Shown here piece by piece: positions 1 to 12,700 of a stretch of 64,000 bases of DNA. Source of the stretch: Cheilinus undulatus (Eukaryota; Chordata; Actinopteri; Labriformes; Labridae); NCBI RefSeq assembly GCF_018320785.1, contig NC_054879.1:41840698-41904697 (forward strand). Direction: 5' to 3'. The position numbers and the translations under genes are program-made. Below the pieces are notes generated by a model that searched no databases, was not told the origin of the DNA, and saw only the letters and a program-made list of their open reading frames with translations. The stretch's first letter is position 1. Each line of letters begins with the position of its first letter.

Positions 1-1260
1 CCACCACAGTCGACATGTGCTGCACCTGTACTGTCACATTAACAAACTGACATCCAATCAGGCAAGGATTTAGTTACTCTTCCCTCTTGTCTTCATCTGC
101 GTGGACAAAATAAGGTTAAGGTATATTTTTATAATAATGTACATCATAAAGCAGATCTTACTCTAAAACAACACATTGACTTAAACCAGGCAGTTTTAAA
201 GCAGTAGCTGCAAAGTTTCCAGGTTGTACCATCATGTTTTATTTAATTAAAATTAAATTCATACAGTTTCAAATTATGATCCACTTCCATTTTATAAGCT
301 TAGTTTGAGTTTTTTCTGCTTTCTTGTATTTTTTGTTTTTTATATCAGGATGGCTTTAAGGTTCCTGTTGACTTATTATTTTTTTTTATTCCACATGTTT
401 ATTTCTTTCAGAATGAAGTGTATATGTATGAGCTGATCTTAAACTTTTAATTTACTTCACAGATATTTTCCTTTCTTAAACTGAACAAAAAAAGTCAGAT
501 GAAATTGAGCTAGAAAGGAAAGTGAGATTATTTTTAATATTTATTTTTCCTACTTCCACTCCTCCACCAGCCATTATGCAATCCATACTTCAACCCCTGC
601 TGACTTTATCTGCTGGACTCTGAAAATAGATAAAACGTGCTTCTTCATATTCTGACGCCCTGTTGCCATGTTTTGCAGTGTGCCTCATAGCAGCGTGTGA
701 TAAATTTAATAAATAAAAACTTGTAGGTCGCTGTGCTCTGCTGTGTGAACTGAACCCCTGTGGAGAGCAGCAACATTAAAATAAACCATGACACTAAATG
801 CTAATGAGTGTTAGTTTCTCTTAATGGTCACACAACAGTCTGTCAGGATGAAGAGAAAAGATTGCAGCGCTGCATTCAGAAGCCTTTTGCAGTGTTATTG
901 AATGAAAAGTCTGTGGAGGGAGCTGACCGCCTTACAGCCATCAATTCATGAGGCTGTACACCCTGCTGTATTATTACAACGGCAATTACATCAGAGCCTG
1001 TGTGCTGCTTCATTCACTCTTGATTTGTGTGGGTAATGAGACACAAGCACCTGCCAATTCATACAAAGGAAGAAACACATTTATGTTTAAATAAATATGT
1101 TATAACAAGGGTTTAACAACAAAAAAGCATGATGATTAGTCTTAGACATTAGGGTTGTAAAATCCAAACCGTATATCCAGTTTTTACCCAGCTTCTTTTA
1201 CTAGCCTACTGTTGTTGCATGTTTTAACATATAGAGGTGGGTTTTTGTAAGCTGCCAGCT
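1..1260. other. Intergenic, no gene recognised
   Basis: AT-rich sequence downstream of osbpl3. No exon-like pattern or repeat family was recognised. The part about 890-1060 is less AT-rich and of even composition, and could be a conserved non-coding element; this cannot be tested here. Confidence 0.5.
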
Positions 1261-1261
1261 A

Positions 1262-1760
1262 CAGTGCAGTGAAAAAGTATTTGCCCCTTTCTGATTCCTG
1301 ATTTTATGTTAGTTTTTTGCATATTTATCACAATTACATGTTTTGGATCATCAAACCAATTTTTTATATTTCACAAAGACAACCCAGGTAAATACAAAAT
1401 GCAATGTCTGAATGATTATTTAATTTTTTAAGGGGGGCAGGGGTGGGAATCCAAACCTATCTGGCCCTATGTAAAAAAGTAATTGCCCCCTGAACTTAAT
1501 AACCGGTTGTTCCACCCTTGACAGCAATAGCTGAAATCAAGTGTTTGTGATAACTGGTGATGAGTCTTTTGTAATCGCTGTGGAGGAATTTTGGCCCACT
1601 CTATTTTGCAACATTGTTTTAACTCAGCCATACTGGAGGGTTTCCACCATGAACTGCCCGTTCAAGGTAACACCACAACATCTCAATTGGATTTAAGTGC
1701 ATACTTTGACTTGGCCACTCCAAAACCTTAATGTTTCTTTTTTTGAGCCATTCAGAGGTC
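1262..1760 (-). mobile_element. Tc1/mariner-like transposon fragment, 3' truncated
   Basis: Begins at a TA dinucleotide followed by CAGTGCAGTGAAAAAGTATT, a typical Tc1-type terminal repeat. The plus strand then reads like the reverse complement of degraded Tc1 transposase sequence (the segment with CTCAATTGGATTTAAGTGCA). No intact frame remains and the far terminal repeat was not found. Confidence 0.65.
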
Positions 1761-2868
1761 ATGATTATAAAAGGTGAAAATATACAATAACATTTTCAAC
1801 TCTGAATCTAATACACATGGGATAAATAGTCAAAACCAAAAGTGGGTTTAATGGTGGGAAGCAAAATTGAAAATATGAAATAAACCAGTGGGTCAGTTAG
1901 AATAAAAACACAATATGATCTTGCAGTCTAGGTACAACTGAACCACGGGCTAAGATTGGCCCCCGGGCCTTGAGTTTGACACTAATACCTATTACACTAA
2001 TACCTATTACCTAATACCTTGTGATTTCATCTGTACCCATGGTACCTCCACTTCTCAAAAATGGAAGGGTGCCAGTGTTTATATTCTACATTATGTTGAT
2101 AATTGTAGCTGTTCAGTCCATTTTATTTTAAAATGCAATCTAAACCAAAATTATTTTGAAAACATTTAAAATGGCTAATTTTGAAACACTGTTTCAAATG
2201 GTGTTTTATTTTGAAATGCTTTTGTTTAACGCTGTTTCACATGGTGTCTTATTTTGCAACACCATTTTATTTTGAAATGCATGGTAGCCGCAGGTATGGG
2301 GAGAGAGGGACTGGATAAAGAGACGCAGAGGTTAAAGTTGACAATCTGTTATGTTGGTGCTTCATTTAAAATGTTCGTGGCTCATGGTGGCGTGGCGCCC
2401 TAGGCAACTGCCTATATCACCTTTGCCCAGAACTGAAGATTTAGCGTAACAGTATGAATGCGCATCTAAAGAATCAGAGCACTGCCTCTTTGAGTCTCCT
2501 GCATGATGATCTGGATACATATGAAATAATTCTTAAGCCTCCAGAGATGGAAATAAATTTAAAACAAAATTCTAAAAAATAAAATTAAATAGCTTCATTG
2601 TAAGGTATTGTGGCATAACCTTTTGACATTTGGCTCTGGGTGACTAAAACATCATTTTCACGATTGTGTTTTTCCATATCTATCATCAGTTCTTGCTACA
2701 GCCAACAGCAGTATTTACTGACGTTCTACTTTCCCAGTCTACATTTACTGTTAGTTGTCGTTGCTGCTACTTCTCCATTTATAATTCAACTTGACTTTGA
2801 TGCACAATTAAAGCAGATGAAGTAAGAAAATAAGTCCCTAAGTGACAGTTTGTGTACATAGATTAGTG
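1761..2868. repeat. Intergenic with imperfect TTTTATTTTGAAATGC repeats
   Basis: No gene seen. Between about 2116 and 2285 the phrase CATTTTATTTTGAAATGC recurs at irregular spacing, separated by variants of CTGTTTCAAATGGTG. It resembles a decayed tandem repeat. The rest is unremarkable. Confidence 0.4.
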
Positions 2869-2876
2869 GTTCCCAT

Positions 2877-3363
2877 TACGGCTGTGCAATTAATTGCAAA
2901 ATTAGATTAAATCGCAAACTGGCCTGCTGCAATTTTCAAATCACAGAAGGTGCAATATTTCTTTAACCCCAAGTTTGTGTCAAAATATGTGAAACTTTTT
3001 TGCATCAGAGATGTTATATATTGCACATCATGCAATCATTCTAGTGGCATATTTTCTTAATTTTTGTATATTTTTTCTTGTTAAATATTACATTGATTTA
3101 AGAATTATCATTCCCTTTTATACAGTTCATATCCAATTTGCAAGATGAGTCAAAATCCTCACAATTAGATATTTTTTTTTCACAATTGTTCAGCCTTAGT
3201 TTAATCTAACATTGTGTTGGCTTTAGTATAGAAGGAATTATTGCTGGTTTTTGTTGGAAAATAAATGAGATGAGGAACTTAAATAATCACATATTACATC
3301 ACAATTGCAATATTGGGTAAAAAAAAACGCAATTAGATTACTTTCCCAAATCACTCAGCCCTA
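2877..3363 (+). mobile_element. hAT-type MITE, family A, with 8-bp target duplication
   Basis: Ends TACGGCTG and CAGCCCTA form an inverted repeat and are flanked by identical 8-bp sequences GTTCCCAT (2869-2876 and 3364-3371), the target-site size of hAT transposons. The interior has the family sequence with AATTAGATTAAATCGCAA near the left end. No coding capacity. Confidence 0.85.
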
Positions 3364-3371
3364 GTTCCCAT

Positions 3372-3840
3372 GGTGTGCCGAGGCAAGTTTAAGTGTGCAA
3401 CCATACTTTATTAAACCAAATATAAACTAAACATATGCTGAAGAGGCTATTTTGCATGGCTATAAAACAGTGAGCCTTGATATTTCAACTTGACCTTAGG
3501 TATGCCTGTGGAAAAGTTTGAAAACCACAGACACAGATCAAAAATAATAAACCCTCGGTTGACTGAATAAAAAAAGCTTACAAACTTTGGAATAATCCTT
3601 TAATTCGTATTGCATTTAAGTAAAATATTCCTGAAAATATGGGGAAAAAAATCTATTTTTTGCTTTATTTGACTGAAAACTGTGAGCCTTTATTTTTTGG
3701 AGTGAAATAAAGTAAGAAAATGATTTGTCACTTCTTCCTGGGGACTGGCATGTTTCAGTTTTTTTCTATTCAAACACCAACAGATTTCTTTAAGTATATG
3801 TGCCCTGTTAACGGTGAAATCCTTAAAAAAGCACACACAC
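3372..3840. other. Intergenic spacer, nothing recognised
   Basis: AT-rich sequence between the family A hAT copy and the osbpl3 poly(A) site. No repeat or gene recognised. Confidence 0.5.
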
Positions 3841-3844
3841 TCCT

Positions 3845-6588
3845 CTTGCGTTGAGTTTTACAGTTTTATTAGAACAAGCACTATATAGCAGCAGTGTACA
3901 GTGTTCATGGAAAGATATGTACTTTGTTAAAATTGCACTTTAGAAGGTCTCCATTAGGAAAAAGATCTGAAAGAAAGAGAGCTGACACAGTGCTAAGTGA
4001 TGAATGTCAGTCCAACAAAATAAACAAAAACGATGGTCCAATTTAAAAAAAACAATACGCTTTTTTCTCTGTAAGGCATCTGCAACATTCATTGGCAGGC
4101 TAAGTTGTCTAGACATGCAGGCAGAATAATGGATGAAAAGCATGAGGAGGTTGTTTTTTTTTCTTTTTTACTAGTCTGACTGATATCAAACACTACACAA
4201 AGCATCGCCCCGTCCACACAGCTGCTGTGATTCAGTCTTTTTTTAAGTGATGTAGGAGGAAGAAACAGAATCCACATTTGTAGTAGTGACCTGTCTGCTA
4301 AATGTGCTGTATTTACAGTGATGATGGAGAAGCAGAGCAGTGCTGAACATTTTCTAACACCACAAGCATTTTTTCCTTCCTTTTTTTTTTTTTTCTGATC
4401 TCCTTTGAACCAAAGACACTCTGTACTCAGCTTAACCCCAAACTCTTTCATATATTTTATCATCTGTAGGCATGTGGAGACTGGATAATGTGCGGTGTAC
4501 GACTTCTCAGCGTGAGAGGTTCTTATCAGTAGTGTTTGTGGGTGAGGCATTAATAAATGCATTAAGGCACAGCAAGTGAAACTGACCGGTTGTAGCACTG
4601 AGTGGGAATGGAAATGAAACGCACAAAAGTACACTTTAAAGAAGAAGGATATGGATGCAAAGCAGAACTACCTTTTTGGTTTTTATTCTACAGTACCATA
4701 TGAACAGTGCACACATAATGGATATTTATTTCACTCTTTTGCTCTGTCAGCGTCCTCTCCCTCCAGTCCTGAATGATTGAGGAGAACGGCATGTTTGTTC
4801 TGTTTTCTTAGTCTGTAACAGAAAAGTCTGGTTCAAAAACATTAAAGCTAATCTGCTTTGCAATAAATACACAAACTGCATAAATGTCATTGATTTTAGC
4901 AGTAAACTCTCTGAGGAATCTGACTCATTCAAACATCAGCACAGGATCATTTTACTCTCTTACCTTCAGTGTGCTAAGGCTGCATTTACACAAAACAACC
5001 TGTAGGTGGCTCTGATGTTACACCGTGGTGTAGCGGCATGATTGTGGCTGAGTGACTCATAGGAGTGTTGACATAATTATCTAATTAATTAATTAATTTA
5101 AAGACAGCTTCATTATTTATGTTAAAATAGAGAAGTAGGTGTTTTAAAACAAGAAAATACAAATATTTACTTGTAATTTTTTTGCAAATTATATCAATTT
5201 CTTTAATTCTTACAGTTTTCTACTCATATTTTTGGTTGTTAGTCAGAGCTAAGATGACTTTGCTTTAAGTCTTACCAAAAAAAATAAGGTAATGGGTCAA
5301 CATTTTTACATAAATTAAATAAATGTTTGATATTTTGAGGAAAAAATGCCATATTGGGATTTGTGTTGCAAACAAGTATTCAGCCTGCTAATAAGGAGAC
5401 ACTCTTACAGTCCCATCAGAGTTATTATTAAAGCTTGACAATATTTGATCTCAGAGAGATTAACAATCTAAAAAATTCACAACACAATCACTTCTTTGTC
5501 CTTCTTTTACATCCAGCGTTTCGCTATTTCACCTCTTTCCTGGGACTAAATCCCTTTTCTGCTCCACATTCATGCAGTCTGAATGTGTGCCCACTATATA
5601 AGGAGGGAGTCATGTGTGTATTTATGTAACTATATGAGTCAGACATGCTGGTCTCATGTCACCATGTTTAAAATTAGACAGTGGGGCAGGGCCGCTGAGG
5701 GTCTCCCTGTATTTACACATAACTCCACTGTGAGGAGAAACCTGACCCTGTGACAGATCTGTGTTGATGGTTTCAAAAAAAGAAAACAACCGTAAAGGTT
5801 GGGGGTGTGTCCTGCGTCACGTGTCCAAAACACTGGGATGAGTTTTTCATTTTAACGTCCTACCTCTCCCTCTGACACGTGATCAGCTCTGAGAGCTTCA
5901 AAGTATTCATTTAATATTCCATCTGTGGACGCCACACTTCCTCCGCTGCAGCCGTGATTAATTTTAAATGAGCGGGTTTCCGAGAGAGAGCACTGCTACC
6001 ACATAGATTCGACAGTATTAAAAGGCAAAAAATGAATAAAATCTGCCGATTCACATAATGCTAATTCACTAAATTCTGAGTCCAGGATATTTTACAAAAA
6101 TATCTCTTTTTTTTCTACAATATTGATGATATAGTAAATGCGGCTTAATGCCGGTGAAAGCTGCTCTCTAATCATGCATGATATTGTAGGTAATCAAACG
6201 TCTACATTAGAGTCTAATCTAACCCAGTCAGAAATCAAATGGCTTTGACTAAAAAGCGCTAAACTTGTGTGACTTGTTCGGCATCTTTTTAAGGCAAGGA
6301 CATAATCAAAAGTCAAGAGGAGCTGAGGGAAGATCTACAGAGGAGCGGTACCATCGTTGTCCTGACAACCCAGCTTCACAAGCACAATGCAGGTGATCCT
6401 TCAGGGTTTTCCCGTGAATGGATGACCTTGTGGCGGTGCCACTAAACCTTGAATGTGTCGCTGAGCGTCAGGCCGTCAGTTCCATGCACATAGATGTCTT
6501 AACATGTTTCTCCCAACACCTTGTTGTGCATAGGTAACAGCTTTCCTTCTTGATATGATGATATGACGATCCCAGTGTTCCCCGTGTG
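3845..6588 (-). other. osbpl3: Probable osbpl3 3'UTR
   Basis: About 2.7 kb lies between the stop codon and the poly(A) signal. No recognised gene or transposon lies here. Scattered AATAAA/ATTAAA words near 4680 and 4725 could give shorter forms. Several open frames on both strands, including a 181-codon one at 4089-4634, have no recognisable domain and are taken as chance. Confidence 0.55.
3865..3870 (-). terminator. osbpl3: Probable osbpl3 poly(A) signal
   Basis: AATAAA on the minus strand, followed 30-40 nt downstream by a GT-rich run (GTGTGTGTGC) and a T run. This is the usual arrangement of a vertebrate cleavage site. Cleavage would fall near 3845-3855. Confidence 0.6.
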
Positions 6589-6700
6589 CTACCACAGGCT
6601 CGCTGTAGGCTCCATGTTGATGAAGCCAGGGTTTTTGCGAAGCTCCCAGTACGTGTTGTTGGAGACCCACCTCTCCCTGTGATTGGCATCAACCGTTTTC
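6589..6700 (-). CDS. osbpl3: osbpl3 last coding exon (residues 885-921 and stop)
   Basis: Encodes [16 protein letters not shown] and ends [10 protein letters not shown] with TAG at 6589-6591. The WVSN.TY.ELRK block and the terminal Leu-Trp match mammalian ORP3. Acceptor TCTTTCAG|G. Two longer minus-strand frames overlap this exon and are incidental. Confidence 0.95.
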
Positions 6701-9700
6701 CTGAAAGAAATTATACATATATTTAGAATTATAGAATTGTGACTGATAAACTTGATAATAAAAGTCTGGATTTGGTGGATTTATCACATGGGGTGAAAGA
6801 ATCTTCCACATTTTAATAAATCTTTATCTTATATCCATGAAATAAACCAGACCTGTGGAAGCATGCTTTGACATATTAGAGGTTACAGTGGTTGAGCATA
6901 AACTCAAAGCTTTAAAAAGTATTTAAAAGTCTTAAATGCAAACAGCATTTTTAAATTTGGTTGTTTTTATCTTGGTAATCTTAAGACATTTTAAAATGCT
7001 TTAAAAATCAGAATTTAAAGTATTACAATTACACTGAAATGGGCAATAAAACCTTGTTTTTATCTCTTAAAAACTAAAGGTGTGCCGTTCTACTTTTTAG
7101 CTTTGTCTTCAGTGCAAAACTTGTAAACAGGTACTTTTTGATGGAGGTATAACTACTTGGAGGCCGATTAAGTAAAGAAATAAGGCCTTCCATTCAGCTA
7201 CTATATGGTATTGTTTTTTCCCCCCTCATAGTCTAATCTCCAAGAAAGCCTAATTCACATTTACAGAAAATAAAATCAGCATTTTACTTTCTTTGGTGTC
7301 ACATTTTTGTCTTAATATCAGCCCTGAGCATACATGTAACTGTGTTGTTAATAGGGCTGGGAAATTAATTGCAAACTAGATTAATAGTGGCAACATGGCT
7401 ATCTGCAATTTACAAATTGCAGAAGTTTTAATATTTCTTTAACCTGAAATATGTCAAAATACATTCATTTTTTGCAGCAGCAGCGATTTTATACACATTA
7501 TGCAAACATTCAAGTGTCATTTTTTTTAAGATGGTTTACTAAAAAATCCTCCTTTTCTTGTTTTATGTATGTTTTTCTTCAAACAAGTGACATAAAAATT
7601 ATAATCCCCTACAATAAAAAACAATTGCAATTATATATTTTTCATTGTTCTGCTCTAGTTTATTCTATCTAATATTGATGAAGCTTAGCATTAGTTCAAC
7701 AGCTGATACCAATTATCAGATCCCAGCTCCCACAGCCAATCACAGCACTTTCTCTCAACACAGTGGTTCATTTAAATATGACATACTTCTCACTAATCTC
7801 TGCTTTGCATCAATGCTGACGCACCACGCAGCTGACAAAGCTTCACCTCCTCCACCCCAGCTACCTCCTTTATAGCTTAAAGCTTGATGCACCCTCATAT
7901 TCAGATTCATGCTACTATGGATTAATGACCTCTGAAATAATTTCATTGTTTTCTATATATGCAGTCATAAATGTATTTATCCATATGGGGGTTTCTAGCT
8001 ATGCACTCCCTGGAAAGTCAATGCATTTTGCTTGACTAACACAGGAGGCATCTTTAGAGCAGAGGCTTCTCTGCCAAGTAAAACTGTATATCCATTTTGT
8101 AATAAAATAATTTAATGTATGATGAGTGTTCTTGACTGGTTGTAGGGCATGATATGGAAGGATTTATTGCTTGAATTTGTTGAAAAATACTTAAGATGAG
8201 TAACCTAATAATAATCGCTTATTTAATCGCAATAAGATTATTTTTGCAAATCATTCAGCCCTAGTTGTTAATGTAAGGGATTAGAAATTGAAGATGTGAT
8301 AGAGTTTTGAAATATATGAAGAGGGTCTTAAAAAGGTCTGAAAAGGTATTAAATTTAATGTTAAATCTTCTATACCCTGTAACTAACTCACTCCCCAATG
8401 CATCGCTCCCATCTGTCTTTGTGGAAATAAGACAGCCCAGTATCCTCCACAGTATTCAAGACTTAAACGTGTCAATAAACTTCCTAACAAAGATTCATAA
8501 CAGCACTCTTCATTACTTTACTTGATGTGGTGGTCAAAAGCCTGCATCTGTCTTGACACACCTGACACCTCAATGAAAGCTCCTGCATATTAAGACCTAC
8601 ACTACCTGAACCCAGAGGTGATACCTGCTCGAAAACATCTGTAGCCCCTAGATATTGCTCATACAGATAAGAATAAAAATTTTGGTGGGCCTGCTTACTT
8701 GAAGAAGCGAGGCTCCTGTTTGATGTCATTCTCCTCTTTCCACTTCCTCCTGGTTCTCTGAAGGTCCTCAATTCGCTGCTTCTCCGATGATGCCATCTCC
8801 AAGTTCCCCTCCTCCAGGTGCCTGTGTGACCGAAACACCACTTTAAATAGTCAGATCATAATACAGGCAACAGAAACAACGCCTTCTATGACGTCTCATA
8901 CCACGCTTATCAGTGGCATGTGCTGCTATTGCTGCATGAGCTCTACCTTTGATCAGGCCTGAATCGAGAATCTGTTCGAGGCAGGGCATCGTTAAGCTCG
9001 GGGCAAAGCTCATTCAGTTCAATGGCGAACCTGGTGAATCCATAATACAGCTCATAGTCTGTGGGCATGGAGCCTGAAGAGGAAAGAGACCAACAGAAAG
9101 CTTGAAAATTAAAAAACAACCCAGCTGTTTTCATTGGAATGTGTCAACATGTAGTCTAAATATATTTATATATACACACTGAGAACCATCTCCACATTCC
9201 TTTAAAAAGCCTCCCGTGACTAAAGCACACATACCCGGCCTCCAGATGCATTTGGCCGAAGGTGGTACACCACAGTAAAGACCCTCGTGCCATTTCCCAA
9301 AAAGCCTGTGGATCACTTTCCCTTCTTGGTCCATCACAAATCCTTGAACCTCATTCACATTAGAACTCCAGTAGTTTCCCTAAAAGACAGAAACGGTGCA
9401 GTTATCCCCCACTGAAGAGGTGAATAATATTCCAGGGTAGTGGTGGCGATAGGCTGGTTACAGTGATAACGTTTCACCTTGACGAAGGTGAGTTTGCAGA
9501 GACACGCGCTGCTCTTTGTGTTTCGGATGGTGATCTCCCCATAGTGTTCGATCCACCGTCGTCCGCTGAGGATGTTGTGGACACATGTGGTGACTTTGTT
9601 CCATTCATAGTGATCTCCAAACCTGAATGTCAGCAATCACAGATAATTAGCCTTTCATGAAACTGTCTTACCTGATAATGAAATCTATTTCTCAGTTACC

Positions 9701-12700
9701 TTGGAATCATGAGATTAACCGTCCCAATTGGTAAAATCTCCATCGATTTCCCCCAAAACTTGTTTTTCCATCTCACATCTGAAAAGCAAATCAATGAACA
9801 TCAAAAATTAAAAACACTTTGCATTTAGTAGAAAAAAAGTTACTCCTAATCAGTCAAATTTCATGAAACAGGCAAAATGAGGCTGACACACTCTGCTGCT
9901 AAGCCAAAGCTCTCATGATATAAAATTCTCTCTAACGAGGTTTGAAACCAACCTTGCCAGAAGGTGAAGTTCTTTGACTCGCAGTGGCAGGCGGAGATGG
10001 GCGGGTGGTGGCTCACCTTTGGGACGAGATCAAAAAAGCAGATTCGGCGAACAGCTGTTGAATTCATCTATCGTATACCTCAGTGGTTTGACTTGATTAG
10101 TTAACTAGCAAAATCTAATTAATACATTTTTCTCTTTGATTAATCATTTCCATTCCTATTCTTTGTCTAACATTGTGGTTTATAGATTTTTAAGGGGGTT
10201 TAAATTGTCAGTATGACTGCGCGGATGACTAAAATCTATCCACTGAGGGTGCCAAGGATCTTCATAACAAATGTTTTCTATAGACAATTATAAAGGGGGC
10301 AGCTGTACACTGTTCTCTCTGGTGTTTTATTTTTTGCAATGACCAAACATTAATCCACCATGAGCACAGCACCAATTAACATTTGCAAACAGGCAGAAAC
10401 CTCGAGCAGAAACAGATCTATCTTTAACAACCATCTACAGAAGCTGAAATTGAGCAGAGCAGCTCTTTTCCTGGCTTTAGTTTTATCAAATTAACTACTC
10501 AAGACTGCACCTTTGAAAAGTTCAGTCAAATGTATGGTGGAGTCGTGCAAATTCAATGCAAATTAGAGTCTCTGTGCCATTATCTATTTTGATAAACCAA
10601 GTGCTGGAGCTCCTCTTCTCAGCCGTGCCACGGAGCATGATTGCACAGACGGCAGTTTCCAAGTTCAAATGCTTTATGCTGCACAAAATCCCTTGAAACT
10701 CTGTTTAATAAAATCAGTCTTCCTTTTAGCTGGTAAGACACAAGTTCTGTTTTAAAAGTCCCAAAAATGACTCCTCAAGACCTTTCCTATCCACTTTTCG
10801 TTGACCTTGATTAAAACATCACAGGACTAAATGAAGGCATGAAAAGAGAACAGCTGCAATAAGGGAACCCAACTTCTCTTACACTTAGCGAATGTTATGG
10901 ATGTGACATGGGTCTACAGCGTATAAAACTTGAATTTACAAGTGATGAACTACATATTCTGCATCCATAGTGCCTATTAAAAGTATTCACCCCATTAGAT
11001 ACTTACCCTTAATTGATTTTATAAATGAACCATGATCAATATAATTTAGTTTTTTGACACACAAAAAAAAATCTTTATGTCAAAGTGATGTCATTTAAAT
11101 AAAATATGTAATGTCAAATAAGTGACTGCATATATATTCACCACCTTCAAGTCAGCATTTAGTAGAGTCACCCTCTGCTACAATCACAGCTCTGAGTCTG
11201 TGTGGATAGGTCTCAATGAGGCTTGCACATCTTCATATTCGTCTTTGTAAGAATGCTCAAGCTCTGTCAGGTTACACAGGAATCAGATGTGTATTCAAGT
11301 CCAGACACAAATTCTCTATTGACTGAGCTTAGCTTTGACTCAGCCACTCCAGGACATTCCCCTTGTTGTCTCTAAACCATGTCTGTGTAGCTTTCTCTGT
11401 ATGCTTTGGGTCATTGCCTTGCTGGAAAATAAATCTCCCAAGCCATAGTTCTCTTGCAGACTGAATAAGATTGTCCTCTAGGATTTTCCCATATTTTGCT
11501 GCATTCATTTTACCCTCTACCTTTACGAGCCTTCTAGGGCTGGTTGCTGAGAAGCATCCCCACAGCATGATGCTGCCACCACCATGCTTCACAGAGGGGA
11601 TGGTGTGTTTGTGGTGATGTGCAGTGTTTGGTGTCCATCAAACATAGCGTCTTTTCTGACCTATCATCAGACCAAACAACTTTCTTCCTCTTGACCATGG
11701 AGTCTCCCTTATGCATTTAGAGGAACTCTAGTCCAGATTTAATGAGTTTTCTTCAACAGTGTCTTTCACTTTGCCACTCTCCCATAAAGCTTTGACTGGT
11801 GAAGAACCCAGGCAACAGTTGTTGTATGCAGAGTCTCCCATCTCAGCTGCTGAAGCTTTAACTTCTTAAGAGTAGGTGGCCTCTCTCACTATTCTCCTTG
11901 CATGGCCACTCACTTTGTGAGGATGGCCTGATCTAGGCAGATTTTCACATGCCATATTTCTTCCATTTTTTGACCATGGATTTAACTGAAATCTGGGGGA
12001 TGCTGCCTTGAATTTTTTTGTATCCATCCCCTGACTTGACTGAGTTCTTTTGAGTGTTCCTTTGTCTTCATGGTGCAATTGTAGCCAGGATTTTGATTAA
12101 CTAGAGACTGGACCTTCCATATACAGGTGCCTTAGTACTACAATCACTTGAGATTACTTTGTAGAAATCTGTCATCATTTTGACATTAAATACATTTTTT
12201 TAAAAAATTTTTTTTTTGGGGGGGGGGGTCAAAAAGCCAAATTGTATTGAGCATGACTGATTTATAAAACATCCAAGGGGGTGAATACTTTTTATAGGCA
12301 CTGTATCAAGCATAGAAGCATACATCCAGGATAAGACTCTGCTTTGAAATGCATTAAATCCGGTGTTTGCAGACTTACCTGTTCTGAGAAAAAACAGAAG
12401 CCCTTATCTTCTCTAATACATTCATAAGTCTCTCCAAGTAGTGGGTTGAATGGCTTACTTCCTGCTCTGTAATACGTGGATGAGTAGCCTGAGATGGCAA
12501 AAGCTGCAACAAGAACCTGTCAGGAGAGTCAAAACAAAGCAGCAGACACAGAGAGAGGATTAACCCATGCCTATTAGCAGACAGCTTTGTCACCAATAAA
12601 CACAACATTAGTATGCACTGGATGGTATCAAAAGGAGAGGAGACAGATAAAAATAGGAGGATTCAAGGTCGACGGCTCCACTGGAGCGGCACAGACTCTG

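Noticed and set aside
4089..4634. 181-codon minus-strand open frame
   Set aside because: Lies in the presumed osbpl3 3'UTR; Ser/Cys/Leu-rich without domain, and includes translated T and A runs. Treated as chance.
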